The position numbers were made by a program, and so were the translations under genes. A DNA stretch of 64,000 nt from Brachionus plicatilis (taxonomy: Eukaryota > Rotifera > Eurotatoria > Ploima > Brachionidae): positions 3,493,217-3,557,216 of the forward strand of contig QEOQ01000508.1 in NCBI GenBank assembly GCA_010279815.1. The letters run 5' to 3'. Below the pieces are notes generated by a model. It made no database searches, was not told where the DNA came from, and worked only from the letters and a program-made list of their open reading frames with translations. This document shows, piece by piece, positions 44,101 through 56,700 of the stretch. Within the stretch, counting starts at the first letter, position 1. Each line of letters starts with the position of its first letter.

Positions 44101-47100
44101 TTAATTTCTTAAACTTTATTTAAGTAAATAAGTTATTATTATTATTTCTGAGCCAAATTCCCTAATCCAGGGCTTCGCCTCGGACCTCATTATTTTATCT
44201 CATTTTTTGTTAAAATTAAATTATTTTTTTCAAAAAATTCATTACATAAAAAAAGTACAGAATATTTTCCAGACTTGTTTTTAAGTCACAAGTCTTAAGT
44301 CAAGTCAAGTCAATGATTTAATATAATAAATCCATATTTGATACCAATAAAGTAGTTGCTTCCAAATTCCTGGCTGTTAATCTTATGTGGTCTGTTAATG
44401 TAACCATATTATGAAAAAATTTTTTCAACTGGTCTAAATGAAGCAGATATTGATAAAAATTTTGGTGCAAGTCATAACTTTGATTTAAATTTTTGTGACT
44501 TAGACTTAAAACTGTGACTTATAAACAAGTCTGATATTTTCCTTACATAGAAAAGAACACTAAAGGGCACAAAAGGACATAAAAGGACAAAATTTAATTC
44601 TAAATAAGTAAAGGACACAATATGACATAAAAGAATTTTTAGTTTTAAATTCAAGCTCATTGTCAATCCATGAATTAAAATGCAGTTATGATCAGTACAA
44701 TTTCGGTACAATAACGAAACTTGAAAAAATCTAACCATGCCATTTCTTTTTTATTTTCATTTTGGAGAATTCCTAAGTACAATTAATAATCCTTGACACT
44801 CAAAAGGGTTTTTTCGACCCTTTTTGGTACTTTATTTGCAGAAATATTAATTCAAATACCATTCAAGAGTCATAATCAAAATACTATTTGATCTGATTTT
44901 TGTGATCCTAAACTTCAAGATGCAAAAAAATACAGTCACCAATTTTTTTTATTCGCATGCTAGGTAACAAAACTTGAAAAGGTACTGACCATACCATTTC
45001 TTTAATTTAAAATTCACTTTTAACTTGAAAATTTTTAAAAATAATGATTTAATTGATAATATATAATTAAAAAAAAATTTAATTTCTTAAATTTTATTAA
45101 AGTAAATGATTTAATAATCAAAAAAAAAAATTTAAATATTTTTTAGAACATAATCAAAGTTTTATCGGCTAATGGTGAAAAACCTTTGAATATTTTTATT
45201 CAATATTGATGAATAGCTTTGTGATCAAGAGATCAATGTTGAAGTTTGAAAAATTTAGGCTTTCTTTATTTAATAATATCTATTTCATTTTTACAGAATT
45301 TATAAAAAAATTCAAAAAACTTAATTTAAATATTTCAATGTTTTGCTCTATTAAATATATTTTTTTTAAACAAATTCAACTAATTTTAACTTCTAATAAT
45401 TATTTTAAAAAATTAAATAAAAAAAGTGTTAATCGGTCGTTATGGCATGGGCACTAGCCTGTTGATTAACCTTGAAAGTTTAAAAAAAAACAAAAAAGTT
45501 AACTTTGAATTTAGTTAAGAGCCGAATTTTTTCTTGAATTTTTTCTTTTCCAGATTTTTCAGTGTTTGCAGAGTCAGGTTTGAAGAGTCAGGTAGAACGA
45601 AATATATAAAAAGATAAAAAACATAATTAAAGAAAATAAAACATATTTAAGAATATTGATTTAATTGATGAGAAAAAAAACATATAACCAATTTTGTAAA
45701 AAAGTAAAAAATATATATTCAAAATCCAATTTTTTTTAATATTTTTAGTTTAATAAAATAGTTTTAGTTTAAAAAAACATATAATCAATTTAAAATTAAA
45801 GATAAAAAAGCAAAATTCAAATCCTTTGCGCAAATAGAAAATTTAACTTTTTCACGTAAATTTAAAGGTATTTTAACACATTTTTTATCATTATTAGTTG
45901 AAAAATCAAAACTGAAATTAATTTTTTTTATAAAAAACCTATAAATTTTTCAAACTGGAGGGTTTTAACTATTTCTTTAAACCATTCTCAAATTAGATTC
46001 AGTCAAAATTTTGTCTCATTCTAACTATTTAAGTAATTGTTAAATATAATTTATGTTTTATCTCTTTTTGATTTTTTATGGTTTATGTTTTTTTCTCTCT
46101 TTTTATGCTATTTTCTTCCTCACCGGTGGAGTTATATGCAAAAAAAGAGCGGGTTTAAAATGTTACTTTGAGTCACTCAATAGGTTAAAACTTTGATTTA
46201 GTTTTAAAAAATATTAAAGATTTTTTTTATTAAAATAATCATTTACTTTAATAAAGTATAAGAAATAAAAAATTCTTATAAATTATAAGTTATCAATTTA
46301 AGCATTTAAAAGCTTTATTTTAAACAAATTATCAAGTTAAAAGTGAATTTAAAAATTTGAAAATTTTAGTAAAAAATGCTCGTTCTTCTGTATATACCGA
46401 AAAAAATTCGGTACCCTTTTCAAGTTTCGTTATTGTACGGAAACCGACTACAATACTGAACTCTTTTTCGTTGCATATGTCTCGATCATGATCCATATTT
46501 GTAGTTTTTACAAAAATTTTCTTTATTTTATGTAAACTAAGCAAAATTTAAAATATTTCGGGTAAATTGCTTTAAAAATACAAAAATCGGAACCTCTTGT
46601 TTAATAAAAATTTTGAAGAAATAAATTAAGAGTACTTAGAAAAAGCGGAATTGAGACCAAAAGAAAAATCAGCCTTTCAGCCATTTATATTCAACTGCAA
46701 ATTTTTCAAATAATTAAATTTAGTTTAATATTAAAGTAAATATTAATTTTTTATGTCTGTGTTTACTTTGTTTTAATACGAGTTAAAAAGTGCATCTGCT
46801 ATTGACAGTCCAGGTTAATCTGGCGTGGTATTTTGAATAAAAACTAGAAAAAATTAAAAATATTCTTGTACTAATAAAAGTGTTCGACATTTTTTTAATA
46901 AGCACAATTAAATTAAAGAAAAGAAGAATAAAATAGAAAAAAAATAAAACAAAAAACTAAAAATTTAAGGCAAAGCTAATTTTTTGACAATTTCAAGTTA
47001 AACATTATGTTAGAAAATTATTTTATAAAATACTTAGGGAAATGTTAGTTTTATTTTAATTTAATTAAATAAAATTGCTTTCTCTTTTTTTATTAGAACT

Positions 47101-48354
47101 GAATTTTTTGGTAATAAAAAGTCTTGAAATTTTTTTCTTTAAATTCTTGACTTCATTCTTCATCATTTAATAAAATTTAAATTTTCGCCTATATATTATT
47201 CACAAATACATATTAATAGATTGATTTCCAGTTTTACAACCTTTATTTATTTTTAATATATATCCGATAATTTTTGTTGTTTTTTTTAAAGCTTCATGGG
47301 GCAAGAAATTACTTTTCAAAAATCAGATCAGAATAATGCGGTTCACTGCATTAAGGACAAAAAGAAATATTCTGAAATTATCTCATTAAAATGCACAAGA
47401 CTGTCAGATCTTATACAAAAATATTAAAATTGTCATAACGTTTGACTGAAAATTTAAAAATATGACAATCTTTTAAAATTTTGAATAGAGTTTTTTTCAT
47501 TTTTGTTGTTTTAAAATTCACAATTTCTTTTTTTTTAATAAATTCAAAGTCTAACTAATTGAAACTCTCAGCATGAAAATTTTGGATTTTTTAAAAAGAC
47601 CCATACATAACGAAAATAAATTTTTAAAAATATTTAACAGTTAAGATATTTTTAAATTAATAAAATAAAATTTTTTTGACGTGACTTTAAAAAACGAAGC
47701 CTAATCATGTTTGAGAAAACCATCAAAATTAGCACAAAAACTTGGAAAAAAATTATCAAAAGCCTTAAATAGAAAAATTCATTATCTTAAATTCTTTTAA
47801 ATCATTTTTGGAAAGGGTCAAAAAAAATTTTTAAAAAAAGTTCAACAGCATAAGAAACAATCTTTAAATATGCAGAGTATTTCAGCAAAATCTAACTTTA
47901 TTTCTTAGCCATTTTTCTTTATATAAAAAAATAAAATAAAACTCTTTTTTTTACTTGACAAATGGTCAAATAGCTAGGCCGGTTCAAATTTTTTAAAATT
48001 TTTCAAAATTTTTCATGCCTAATTGCTGTTTAACCTTTTTTTAATAAACATCTTATTATTGAAAAATGAATGAGAATTATTTAGGTCGAGTGATAAAAAA
48101 AATAAATAATTTACCATGTTGGCATTTTCCAATTGAGCCTTCCAACTTTGAATCTCGTCCTCCAACTCATAATTTCTTGATTGAATTTTCTTGAATTCCT
48201 CTAGCAATGACAGACCATACTCGGCCGCTTGCTTGCTAGCCGACTTTTCTTCTTCCAGCTGCTGTCTCAGCTTGGCCAACTGGCATCGCATGTCGTCATG
48301 GTTTAGCTCTGAATCTGCTGAGACCTGGTCGCACACTGGATTCACATCGACCAT
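41160..48354 (-). CDS. BICD: Bicaudal-D dynein adaptor
   Basis: Exon 1 48115-48354 (80 residues) and exon 2 42935 down to the stop at 41160, joined in phase 0 across a 5.2 kb intron; about 671 residues against about 780-825 in fly and human. BicD links cargo to dynein-dynactin. Exon 1 carries the CC1 box QAAEYGLSLLEE (A43, A44, G47, the AAxxG motif that binds dynein light intermediate chain). Exon 2 is coiled coil with the N-terminal heptads, an acidic break, and the highly conserved cargo-binding C-terminus (TLKEDAATFATLRAMF, CDEYVAQLDESQ, EEEKKTLNSLLRLAIQQKL, LTQRLEDLEMD). The last codons contain a GTAAGT donor at 41174-41169, so an extra small exon is possible to the left (one candidate acceptor at 41075, or in the gap); otherwise the protein ends in KNIVSQN. 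Start ATG 48354 is the first in frame. Confidence 0.92.
43479..43774. mobile_element. Mariner/Tc1-type MITE with TA duplication
   Basis: Ends CAGTGCTGCTACG and CGTAGCAGCACTG are perfect 13-base inverted repeats with TA on each side (43477-43478 and 43775-43776). The interior has TTTACGTAAAATATGG-type blocks like the 8282 element, so the two may be related. No ORF. Confidence 0.88.
44270..44533. mobile_element. hAT-type MITE with perfect 8-bp target duplication
   Basis: Starts CAGACTTGTTTTTAAGTCAC and ends GTGACTTATAAACAAGTCTG (imperfect inverted repeats). The 8-mer ATATTTTC is duplicated exactly at 44262-44269 and 44534-44541. Related to the other AAGTC-rich elements in the ankyrin-gene intron. 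Confidence 0.92.
46332..46496 (-). other. Short ORF inside the BicD intron, coding status unsure
   Basis: A 54-residue ATG frame (MDHDRDICNEKEF...). Its middle (GFRTITKLEKG) overlaps a stretch that also occurs, inverted, in the repeat units near 43030 and 44700 (TACAATAACGAAACTTGAAA), so it is more likely repeat-derived than a gene. Confidence 0.25.
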
Positions 48355-51300
48355 TTTTTGATTCAACAATCGGCCAACAAAACAAAACAAAAAACAAGAA
48401 CCAAATATACAACAAAACAATAAATTTTTAAATCTTAAACGATAAAATGATGAATGAAAAACCCAACAAAAAAAAGAAAAAAGAGTGAGTCACACTGTGG
48501 ACTGAATTGGACTCACGAGAAAAAATACGACCTTCTCTCAAAATCAAGAAAACGTATGCACACAGTTTGTTGCTTTACCTTAAAAAAATACTTTTTAAAC
48601 AATTTTTATTATAATCGAATGCTAATATATGCATAGCAGCTCGAGTAATATGGAATGCAAATTTTAAATGACTTAGACTTAGAGTTCTAAAGGTAAATGC
48701 AGACCCATAGAAAATAATTTTATAAACTCGCCCTAAAATCAAATTACAAATATGAATTATAAATATTTGTTTTAGTTGTTTTGGATTCTACTAAGGGTTC
48801 AATGTGCTTGATTTAATTTGCTATTAGTTACAATCGAATCCTTCCTTAAGCAAATACCGGGATGTCTATGAGTCTATTTGTGAATGATCCATTAACTTAT
48901 GGCTAACTAAAAATGAGATTAAAAACAACATAAGGTTTTTTTCAATTACTTAGCTTGCATGTAATTGCGAAGATCAATTTTTTTTTATTCAAAGACTTAA
49001 TAAATTTTAAATTTACTTAATAAACATAATATTACTTTTATTTTTTCAAAATTTTTTTTCTATTCTCTACGTGAATAATTTTCGAATTTGTAATTTACAC
49101 AATTAAAAATTTGTCTTTTAATGAAAGTTGACAAAATTTTGAGAAAATTTAAAACATTTAAAATTGATCATCGTACTTTTGAATAAAAAATGAAACAAAA
49201 AATATGAAATTGCTAAATAAATTTATTTCTTTAAATATTCAAATTATTTAATATATTTTTTATAATTAAAAACCAAATATTAGACTTAAAATATTTGACC
49301 TTTTTTTAAATAAAAAATTTAAAATTTTTTATTTTTTTGAATTAAAAATTTAAGTTTGAAATTAAAAAAATTAAATTAGCAAAATTTACCGAACTTAAAT
49401 TTAATTATAGTTTTTAGTTGATTGAATAAAAAATTCAAAGTTTTCTTTTGGAAATAATAAAATTTAATATTTTTTTCTTCTTATTGAATGATAAAGCAAC
49501 TTTAAACTGATACCTAGGAAAAAGAATAGCTAAAATTTTAAATTTTTATTAAAAAAAAATTGATAAATATTTTTTTTTAATTGCACCAGATTTGGCGAAC
49601 GAAAAGTTTGGTTGACTAAGTTTCAAAAATAATTGGAATTAACTAAATAAATTTATTTCTTTAAATATTTAATATTTTTATTAATTCATTGAATAAAAAA
49701 TGATCAAGTAATCTGGTAGAATTAAAAAACAAAATTAAACTTAAATTTTATTTAAAAAAATATCAAAATTCACCGAGGTTAAATTTAGGTAAAGTTTTTA
49801 ATCAATTGAAAAAAAATGTCCGAATGATTTTTAATTAATTAATTTGGCTAAAATTTAAAATTAAAAAAAAATATATTGTTAAATTATTTAATGATCGAAC
49901 TTTCTTTTGGAAAGAATGTTAGTTTTAAATTAAAAATTAAAGCTAAATAAAGAAATTAAAGAAATTTTTTAAAAGCATTAGTTAATGAAATATTATAATT
50001 CACCCAACTTGTATTTGGGTTTAATTTTTTAATTAATTTATCTTAAAAAAAGATAAAGGTATCCTTTAGAATATCGTTTTATGATGTCACTTTATGATTA
50101 ATACCAACTGCTTAAAAAAAAGCTTAAATTCTGGAATTCAAAATACTTTAGTTTAAGGGCAATTTTTCAATTGAATAAAAAAATGACCAATTTATCCTTT
50201 GGAAATAACAATAACTTAAATTTCCTATTCTTATTGTTTGATAAAGCGAGTTTAAAATTAATATCCTAAGTTTGAAAAAATGTAGCCAAAATATCTAAAA
50301 TTTTATTTAAAAAAGAATGGTAAATTTTTTTATTAATTGAATAAAAAATTTTTAAGCTACCCTTTGAAAAGAATACTAACTCAAATTTCCTTTTCCTTTT
50401 TATTGATAATGTCACTCTTTAATTAATGCCTAGAGCTTGAATAATGAGCTAGAAATCTGTACAAACATTCCATGAGTTACTTATTGGATGATTGATTTTT
50501 TGATTATTTACTTTAATTCGGAAAAGATAACTTTTTCAATCTAGGATCATTTAAAGTATTTTAATAATTAAGCTGTAATCAGACAAATTCATGATAAACT
50601 TATTTTAAAGAAAAATATGATCCAAATATACAAATAACACGTGAAATCCTGATCGATTTGATTTTGATAAGTTCAACAGATCAAAATACCAAATTATTTT
50701 TAAATAAACATCTTCAATCTTTGTTCTAATTAAAGCTTACGGAGTAACTTCGATCTATTTATTTTAAATTCATAATTTACTTTAAGCTTCATTTAGAGCT
50801 CTTTTAAATTAGATTGAGTCTTTTGAAAAAAATATTAGATATTTTTAAAAAAATATTTTCTCTTAAAGTAGACATTTTTAACTAAACAAAAAATAAATTA
50901 CACAACATTGTGCAATCAACAACATTTATTAAAATATTTAAAATATCTTATTCTTGCGTTCAATCGATTTATTGAGCTATTTTAAATTTCTCCATTAATC
51001 AAATTAAACTCTCCATTAAATATAAATGTAAAACGAAGAATCAATTAACCTAAAATTAGTTTCCAAGGTTACTGAATCTTTGCTTAAGGCAGAGAGATGT
51101 CTATATGTACATTAAAGTAATTAAGGATAATAAAAAATAAATAAATTTTAATCTTTCAAATATTGCTTTTTGCCTAGAAAATAAAAGACAAGCATTATTT
51201 AAACGAACTTTAGTAAAATAAGCACAAATCTTATTTTAGTAAAGGATACACTGTATTAATATACTAACTTGTGAGTTCTTTTGAAATTTAAAAAATTTAT

Positions 51301-53743
51301 TCCTAAAAAAAATTTAATGATTAAAGAGGATGCAGATTTTTTTTAATTGCGAGTGACGAGGCTTTAATTATTATTTTTTCTTTCTCTGAAAATTTTACAA
51401 TATATCAAAATAGTTTATTCGATAATGACTTCTTTTTCTTTTTTTTAATTTTTACAAATTTTCAATTAATTAATAAGCTTAAAAATGCTGTTCACAATAT
51501 CTGTCTCAAAATGTGCATTCTATATAAATACAAAAAAAATAATTTTTAAGAAAAATTTTTTTTTTTTGAAATATTTAAAAATCATGGTTGTATTTTAATT
51601 TATTCTAATAAAAATCCAAGTCTGTTTAATATTTTAGAAAGTAAAAGTTCTCTTTTTTTTATCCTGATGTAGAAACCCATGATTCTCATTATTTGAAATA
51701 GTCTTAAGTACATTCTTAGAAATTTGAAAGAAATATGAAAAGACTTATATTTGTTGAATATGAACCAAAAAATCGAGTTTTTTTAGCATTATTTAAAATA
51801 CCAAAATTATAATTTCTTTCAATGCTAATTTTAAAAACATTACAAAATATCTAATTTTCATTAATCTCTTTTATTTCTTTCAAATTTTAAACAACAAAAT
51901 AAAAAACCTAACAAAGATAACCAGTGGCATACCATCAATGGAGCTGGTTCAAAAATTACATTTAACCTTTTAATATTTCTCAGTAGTGTTTTTAATTTTA
52001 TGTAAATAGACGCTCTTTTAAGTAAAAGAGTAAAAAAATTTGAGAAAAAGAAAATCATGCATTTTTTTGCTTGTAAATCTGATCGAGCTTAGCTCCTTCT
52101 GACAAAAATGAAAATAGTCAAATTAAAATATACTTTTCAATTCTGTTACTTTTTTGCTTTGTAATGTTTGTTCTCTTTTAAAATTCAATATATATATCTT
52201 AAAAATAGTAGGAAAAAAAAATTTTTTTTTTAGCCAGGTTACCACAATAATTTAAATTAAAAATTTTAATAAAATAAAACAGAACAATTAATTATTAATT
52301 TTATCACTCTATACAAAGGGCATAGTAAGATGTTTTCAAATAGTGGACTCGAAACGGAATAAATTTAAAAAAAAAATACATTTTATTAGATGAAATTTAA
52401 TAAAAAAAAATTATATTTATTAGTTAAATATAAAAATTTATATAAAAACTTTTTTTGAGAAAAATAACTTTTTAAAGGATGGCTGTAAGTCCCTTTTAAT
52501 TTTTTGATAGGAGAGCTTGAGCGTCCCTCAGCTCTTCTTTTAATTTTTCCTTATTTTATTGATTAATTAGAATTAATTCGGATAAACAATTTTTATTAAT
52601 TATTAAACAAAATACATGGAAAAAAATTAATTAATTAATTGAGTACACTCCATTGACGATTTATGTCTAGAGCTTTTTTATGAATAGTTACTGACTATGG
52701 ATACTTGCCTTTGTTTAATTAGCTGTCACAAGCCTGTTCATTTGTCGCAATTATTTCATTATAGTATTCTAAAAATATGAAAACATTCAATTGAAAAGCT
52801 TTTTTAAACAATAAACCTATTTCAAATTAAAATCACTCTATCTATAGTTAAAAGTTCATGCCTCAAATTATCATTACATTCAAACTTAAATTTTTCTCGC
52901 TAGTACAATAAGCTTTTCTTATTTTTTTCTAATTTCATCTCTAAAAAAGTTTATAGTTAAACTTTTCGTAAAGTTTACTCTAAATTTTGTTTAAATCTTG
53001 CGCTTGAGATTTAAATACACTAATTTAAATAATTAAGTTGTCTCTAAAGATTAATACTAGAGAAAAATTAATCGGTTTAGAATTTAGATCTGATTTTATG
53101 GTAATTACTGAATGAGTTAATTGTAGAATTTATTTATCTACAAAATTTGTGATATTTTGCCCATAACCTTTTCTAATTTAGGTTAATCACATGACTTTAC
53201 TTTAAAAAAAAATAAAAATATTATATTTCTATTTATGTTTTATTTATTGAAGAATTATCTCACTTTAAGGAGGAGTGAAAATTTAAAAAAAAAATAACAC
53301 CAAAAAACAAATTTTAAATTTCCAAAATTCAAGTTAAGAATTTTACAAAATACGACTTTTTTAAATATTTTTTAGCTAGCTAAGATTAAAAATTTCTCTA
53401 AGATAATTTTAGAAAATTTTTCAAATATTGATAGACACATAAATTTGAAAACAAATTTTAAAAAATGTAAAAAATCTCAAATTTTTTTTTCACAAACATC
53501 TCGCTCAAAAATTAAAAAAAATCAAATTGAAATTGGGTTTTATTAAAGAATTGAAAAAGATTTAAAAATGAAAAAATTTGAACAATAAATTCAAGACAAT
53601 TTACATTACAAAACAGAGTCGAAGCATGTTTTAAAATAGTGTTTTTTTAATTTTAAATCTAAGTTTTTGTAAAATTTTCTAAATAAAATCCTAAAAAAAA
53701 CTTTCAATATTTGTAAAAATTAATCACAAATTGAGCCATTAAA
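48355..53743. other. 5.4 kb gene-free region
   Basis: 5' flank of BicD, then AT-rich DNA. It includes the diverged tandem array at about 49300-50460. No ORF has protein character. Confidence 0.6.
49300..50460. repeat. Diverged tandem repeat, unit roughly 150-220 bases
   Basis: The same order of blocks recurs several times: ACCGAACTTAAATTTAATT, TTGAATAAAAAAT, CTTTTGGAAAGAAT, TTTCTTTTTATTGAATGATAAAG, TTTAAAATTAATACCTAG, TTGAAAAATAGCTAAAATTT. Clear instances start near 49385, 49780, 50005, 50160 and 50330. Copies are strongly diverged, so the array is old. Confidence 0.6.
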
Positions 53744-56700
53744 ATGACTGATACTTACAACATTCGTCTAATCTCCATTCGAAGGGCAACCGAATTGGAT
53801 AAAAGTAAGAGCCCTAAAGTAAATTGAGAAAACAAGTCTAAATTTTTTCAAGCTTTTACGTTTGAAGGCGACGAAAGAGATGAGTCTTTGTTCGATGAAA
53901 CTAATTTTTTAAAAATGGATTACTCGCTAAATCCAAAACTATGGATCGTAGAATATTTCGAGAGTATAATCAATCAAATTGACATCCGAACTGAGACATT
54001 GCTTGCCCAAGAGAACCTTGATGAAATAAGCATTGCTGCGGTTGAAAAAAAGCGTGCTCATATGATTCGAACCATTAAGGATATTGAACAAAAAAATTTA
54101 AAAAACTTGTCGGAAAATGAGAGTGATTTGAATAAACTATTAGAAAACTTTATGAAAAATAAAGATGAATCATCCTCATTGATGAATTTTGTTTTCAAAG
54201 ATTCTTGTGTTCTGGTCGACATAGAAACATCTTTGAAAATAAAGCCGGATTCTGATGAGTTTGGAATTTTGGTCACTTTTCAAGGATACTTAACTTGCGA
54301 TCAATTAAAAAAATATAAAAAATTCATCAAAGGTTTGAATAAAGCAATTTGTAGAAAAGAATCCATCAATTCCTTTAATACTGTAAGAATTTTGATATTT
54401 TACTTTTTTTATTGTGGCTTTCAAATTTCAATTTATTTTTTAAACCATTAAAAATAATTTAATCATTAAAATTTGAGTAATTTTACAGGAATCTTAATAA
54501 TTTTAGATATTAAAAGTGAAAAACCAAATTTAAATGTTATTTTAAAAATTCCTGTTTTTATAAGCTCTAGAAGAATGCGCGGTGCTGGTGCTGGCATTAT
54601 GGCTTTTTTGTCCCTATTTTGCCAAATATTTGAAAAATTAATTTAGAAATTCGTACTTTAGCTGAGGGATGGGGGGAGTACAATTAATCAAAATTGAATA
54701 CAATTTTTAATATAAGAGATAAGTAATTTCTGAAAAATATTTTTAAAATTTTTCCTAATGAAATGCACATTTTTTTTCTAGAGAATAGTTGTTGAGACCT
54801 GCCTTTAGGTGAAGCTATAATTCTAGACTTAAAGCATTTTTCATGATTTTTCAAAATCAGAACATTTTTTACCCTAAAAAAAATAAAATTTTACATCAAC
54901 TAGCAATTTTTTTCAGGCTATTTTTTTAAGTTTCCTTGACAAAATATAATTTTACATTATTTAACACTAGAAGCACCAACGAGTCAAAATGACTCTTTTT
55001 TCGGTGTTTGGCCGCTAAAATCTAAGTATGTTTTTTTTCAGCATTAAAAATAAGAATAACTTTCTAAATTCAAATAAAAAAAATGGTTCAAATTCGTTTA
55101 TGTGGTAATTATAAAGCGACAAATTTTTATTCAAAATGTAAAAAAGCAGGATGTGGATATTGTACAAAAGAAATAGAGAGTATTTGTAAAAAGTGTGATT
55201 GACCATGGATATTTTAAAAGACCTAAGAAAAGACTAAAATTTATTAATTTACTATTTTTATTCAATTAATTTAATAATTTAAATTAATTTTAACATAAAA
55301 TATATGATTTTTTCCTTAATTTTCATAACGAGTCATGACTCGTTTCGGTGCTTCTAGTAGTTTGAAATTTTGGTGCTTCTAGTGTTAAAAAAGAATAATT
55401 ACTGAAATTGAACAAAATTTAAAAATTTTATTCATAATTTTTAGTTTTGAAAAATTTGTTTGATTTAAAAAGCTTATTTTTAAGATAAGATTTAATTATG
55501 TGAAAATTAAGTACTTTATTTTAATCAATTTAATAAAATATGATCAATTAAGTAAGAAATATTCTCATGATTAAAAAATCTTGCCTTTTACTAGAAATAA
55601 ATTATCTCTAAAATTGAAAATATTAAAAAAAATAGCTATACATTAATTTATTAAATTTAAGAATTTTCTAATTAATCAATTTGTACGCAAAAAAATCAAT
55701 GAATGCACTGATTGCATCGTTCACATAGATAAAAAGCAATTTTACAACCAAAAAGAACTTTTACTGAGCAGCTTGAACATTAAGTCTGTGGGCAAACTGG
55801 ATTTGGAATTTCTCAAAAACATTGAGCACATTGATTTGTCATCAAATGACATACGTAGATTAAATTCCTCATTTTTTCAACAATTTCCAAATTTGAAAAA
55901 GTTTACCATCACAGAAAGCGGTCTGACCTCTATTGGCCGCGAAGTTTTCAAAAATTCATTTAGACTCGTTGAGCTGAACCTTTCGACAAACATTTTTAGT
56001 GTCATCAAACCAAACATATTCGAAAAGCTAGTCAATTTAAAAGTCCTGGATTTATCAGACAGCATGATAAGATGGATTAGTCGAAATTCATTCAATGGCC
56101 TTGTTAATTTGGAAAAATTAAATCTAGAAAACAATACTTTGTACTCAATAGAATCGAATCAATTCAAACATTTGGTAAATTTGAAAAGTCTTAATTTATC
56201 CAAAAATCCCATTGAAACAATCAAACAAAATGCTTTTGGTGGTTTGTTCAAGCTAAAAGTTCTTAAACTCAATGAACTGAGACTAATGGTCATCAAGCCG
56301 AACATATTTTCTGATTTGACCAGCTTAACTGAGCTCAGTCTCTCTGATAACTCTATTTGCGATCTAGAACCGAGTTTTTTCAATGGACTTGGTAACTTAG
56401 AAAAACTAGAGCTGGACTGCAATCTCCTTCGAATCATAAAACCAAACACATTTTACAAATTGAAAAAATTAGAAATTTTAGATCTAAATGAAAATTTAAT
56501 TAAAAAAATAAACTGGAATTGCTTCAATGGTCTTGGAAATTTGAAAAATTTGGTTTTGTCCAATTGTAAGCTCAAAATGATAAAACCATTTGTATTCAAA
56601 GATTTGAAGCAGTTGAAAAACCTCAGCCTTCAAGGTAATAAAATTCAAGATATTGGATCTGAATCTTTTGTCGGACTCGATAAACTGGAATTTTTTAATT

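Larger units (their letters stand above)
43302..44670. repeat. Dispersed TGTCCTTTTGTG repeat blocks
   Basis: Two direct copies (43302-43430 and 43849-43950) share GACAATGAGCGTGTTTTTAT and TTAAGAATTAAATTCTGTCC; an inverted, diverged copy is at 44545-44670 (AAAGGACAAAATTTAATTCT). The MITE at 43479-43774 lies between the two direct copies. Confidence 0.7.
42927..44835 (-). repeat. Five copies of the BicD exon 2 splice-acceptor segment
   Basis: The phrase GGAGAATTCCTAAG (complement of acceptor CTTAG plus exon start GAATTCTCC) occurs at 42927 (the real exon), 43079, 43238, 43993 and 44764. The second, third and fifth also keep the following 20 or so exon bases (TTAAAATAAAAAAGAAATGG-like) and then a block with AGTACTAACCATACCATTTC. 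The first two spacings are 152 and 159 bases. TTGACACTCAAAAGGG and TTTTTTCGACCCTTTTTGGT follow copies four and five. Confidence 0.85.
42936..48114 (-). other. 5.2 kb intron of Bicaudal-D, rich in repeats
   Basis: Contains copies of the exon 2 start (42927-44835), two MITEs (43479-43774, 44270-44533) and repeated TGTGTCCTTTTGTGTCC blocks (43340-43390, 43890-43920, inverted at 44555-44610). From 45000 to 48100 it is AT-rich with only a short ATG frame at 46332-46496. Confidence 0.7.

Noticed and set aside
45206..45457. 83-codon plus-strand frame in the BicD intron
   Set aside because: AT-driven composition, repeat-rich surroundings and no motif.
55015..55206. 63-codon minus-strand frame in the piggyBac MITE
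   Set aside because: Low-complexity Phe/Leu/Asn sequence; the plus strand carries the true piggyBac tail.
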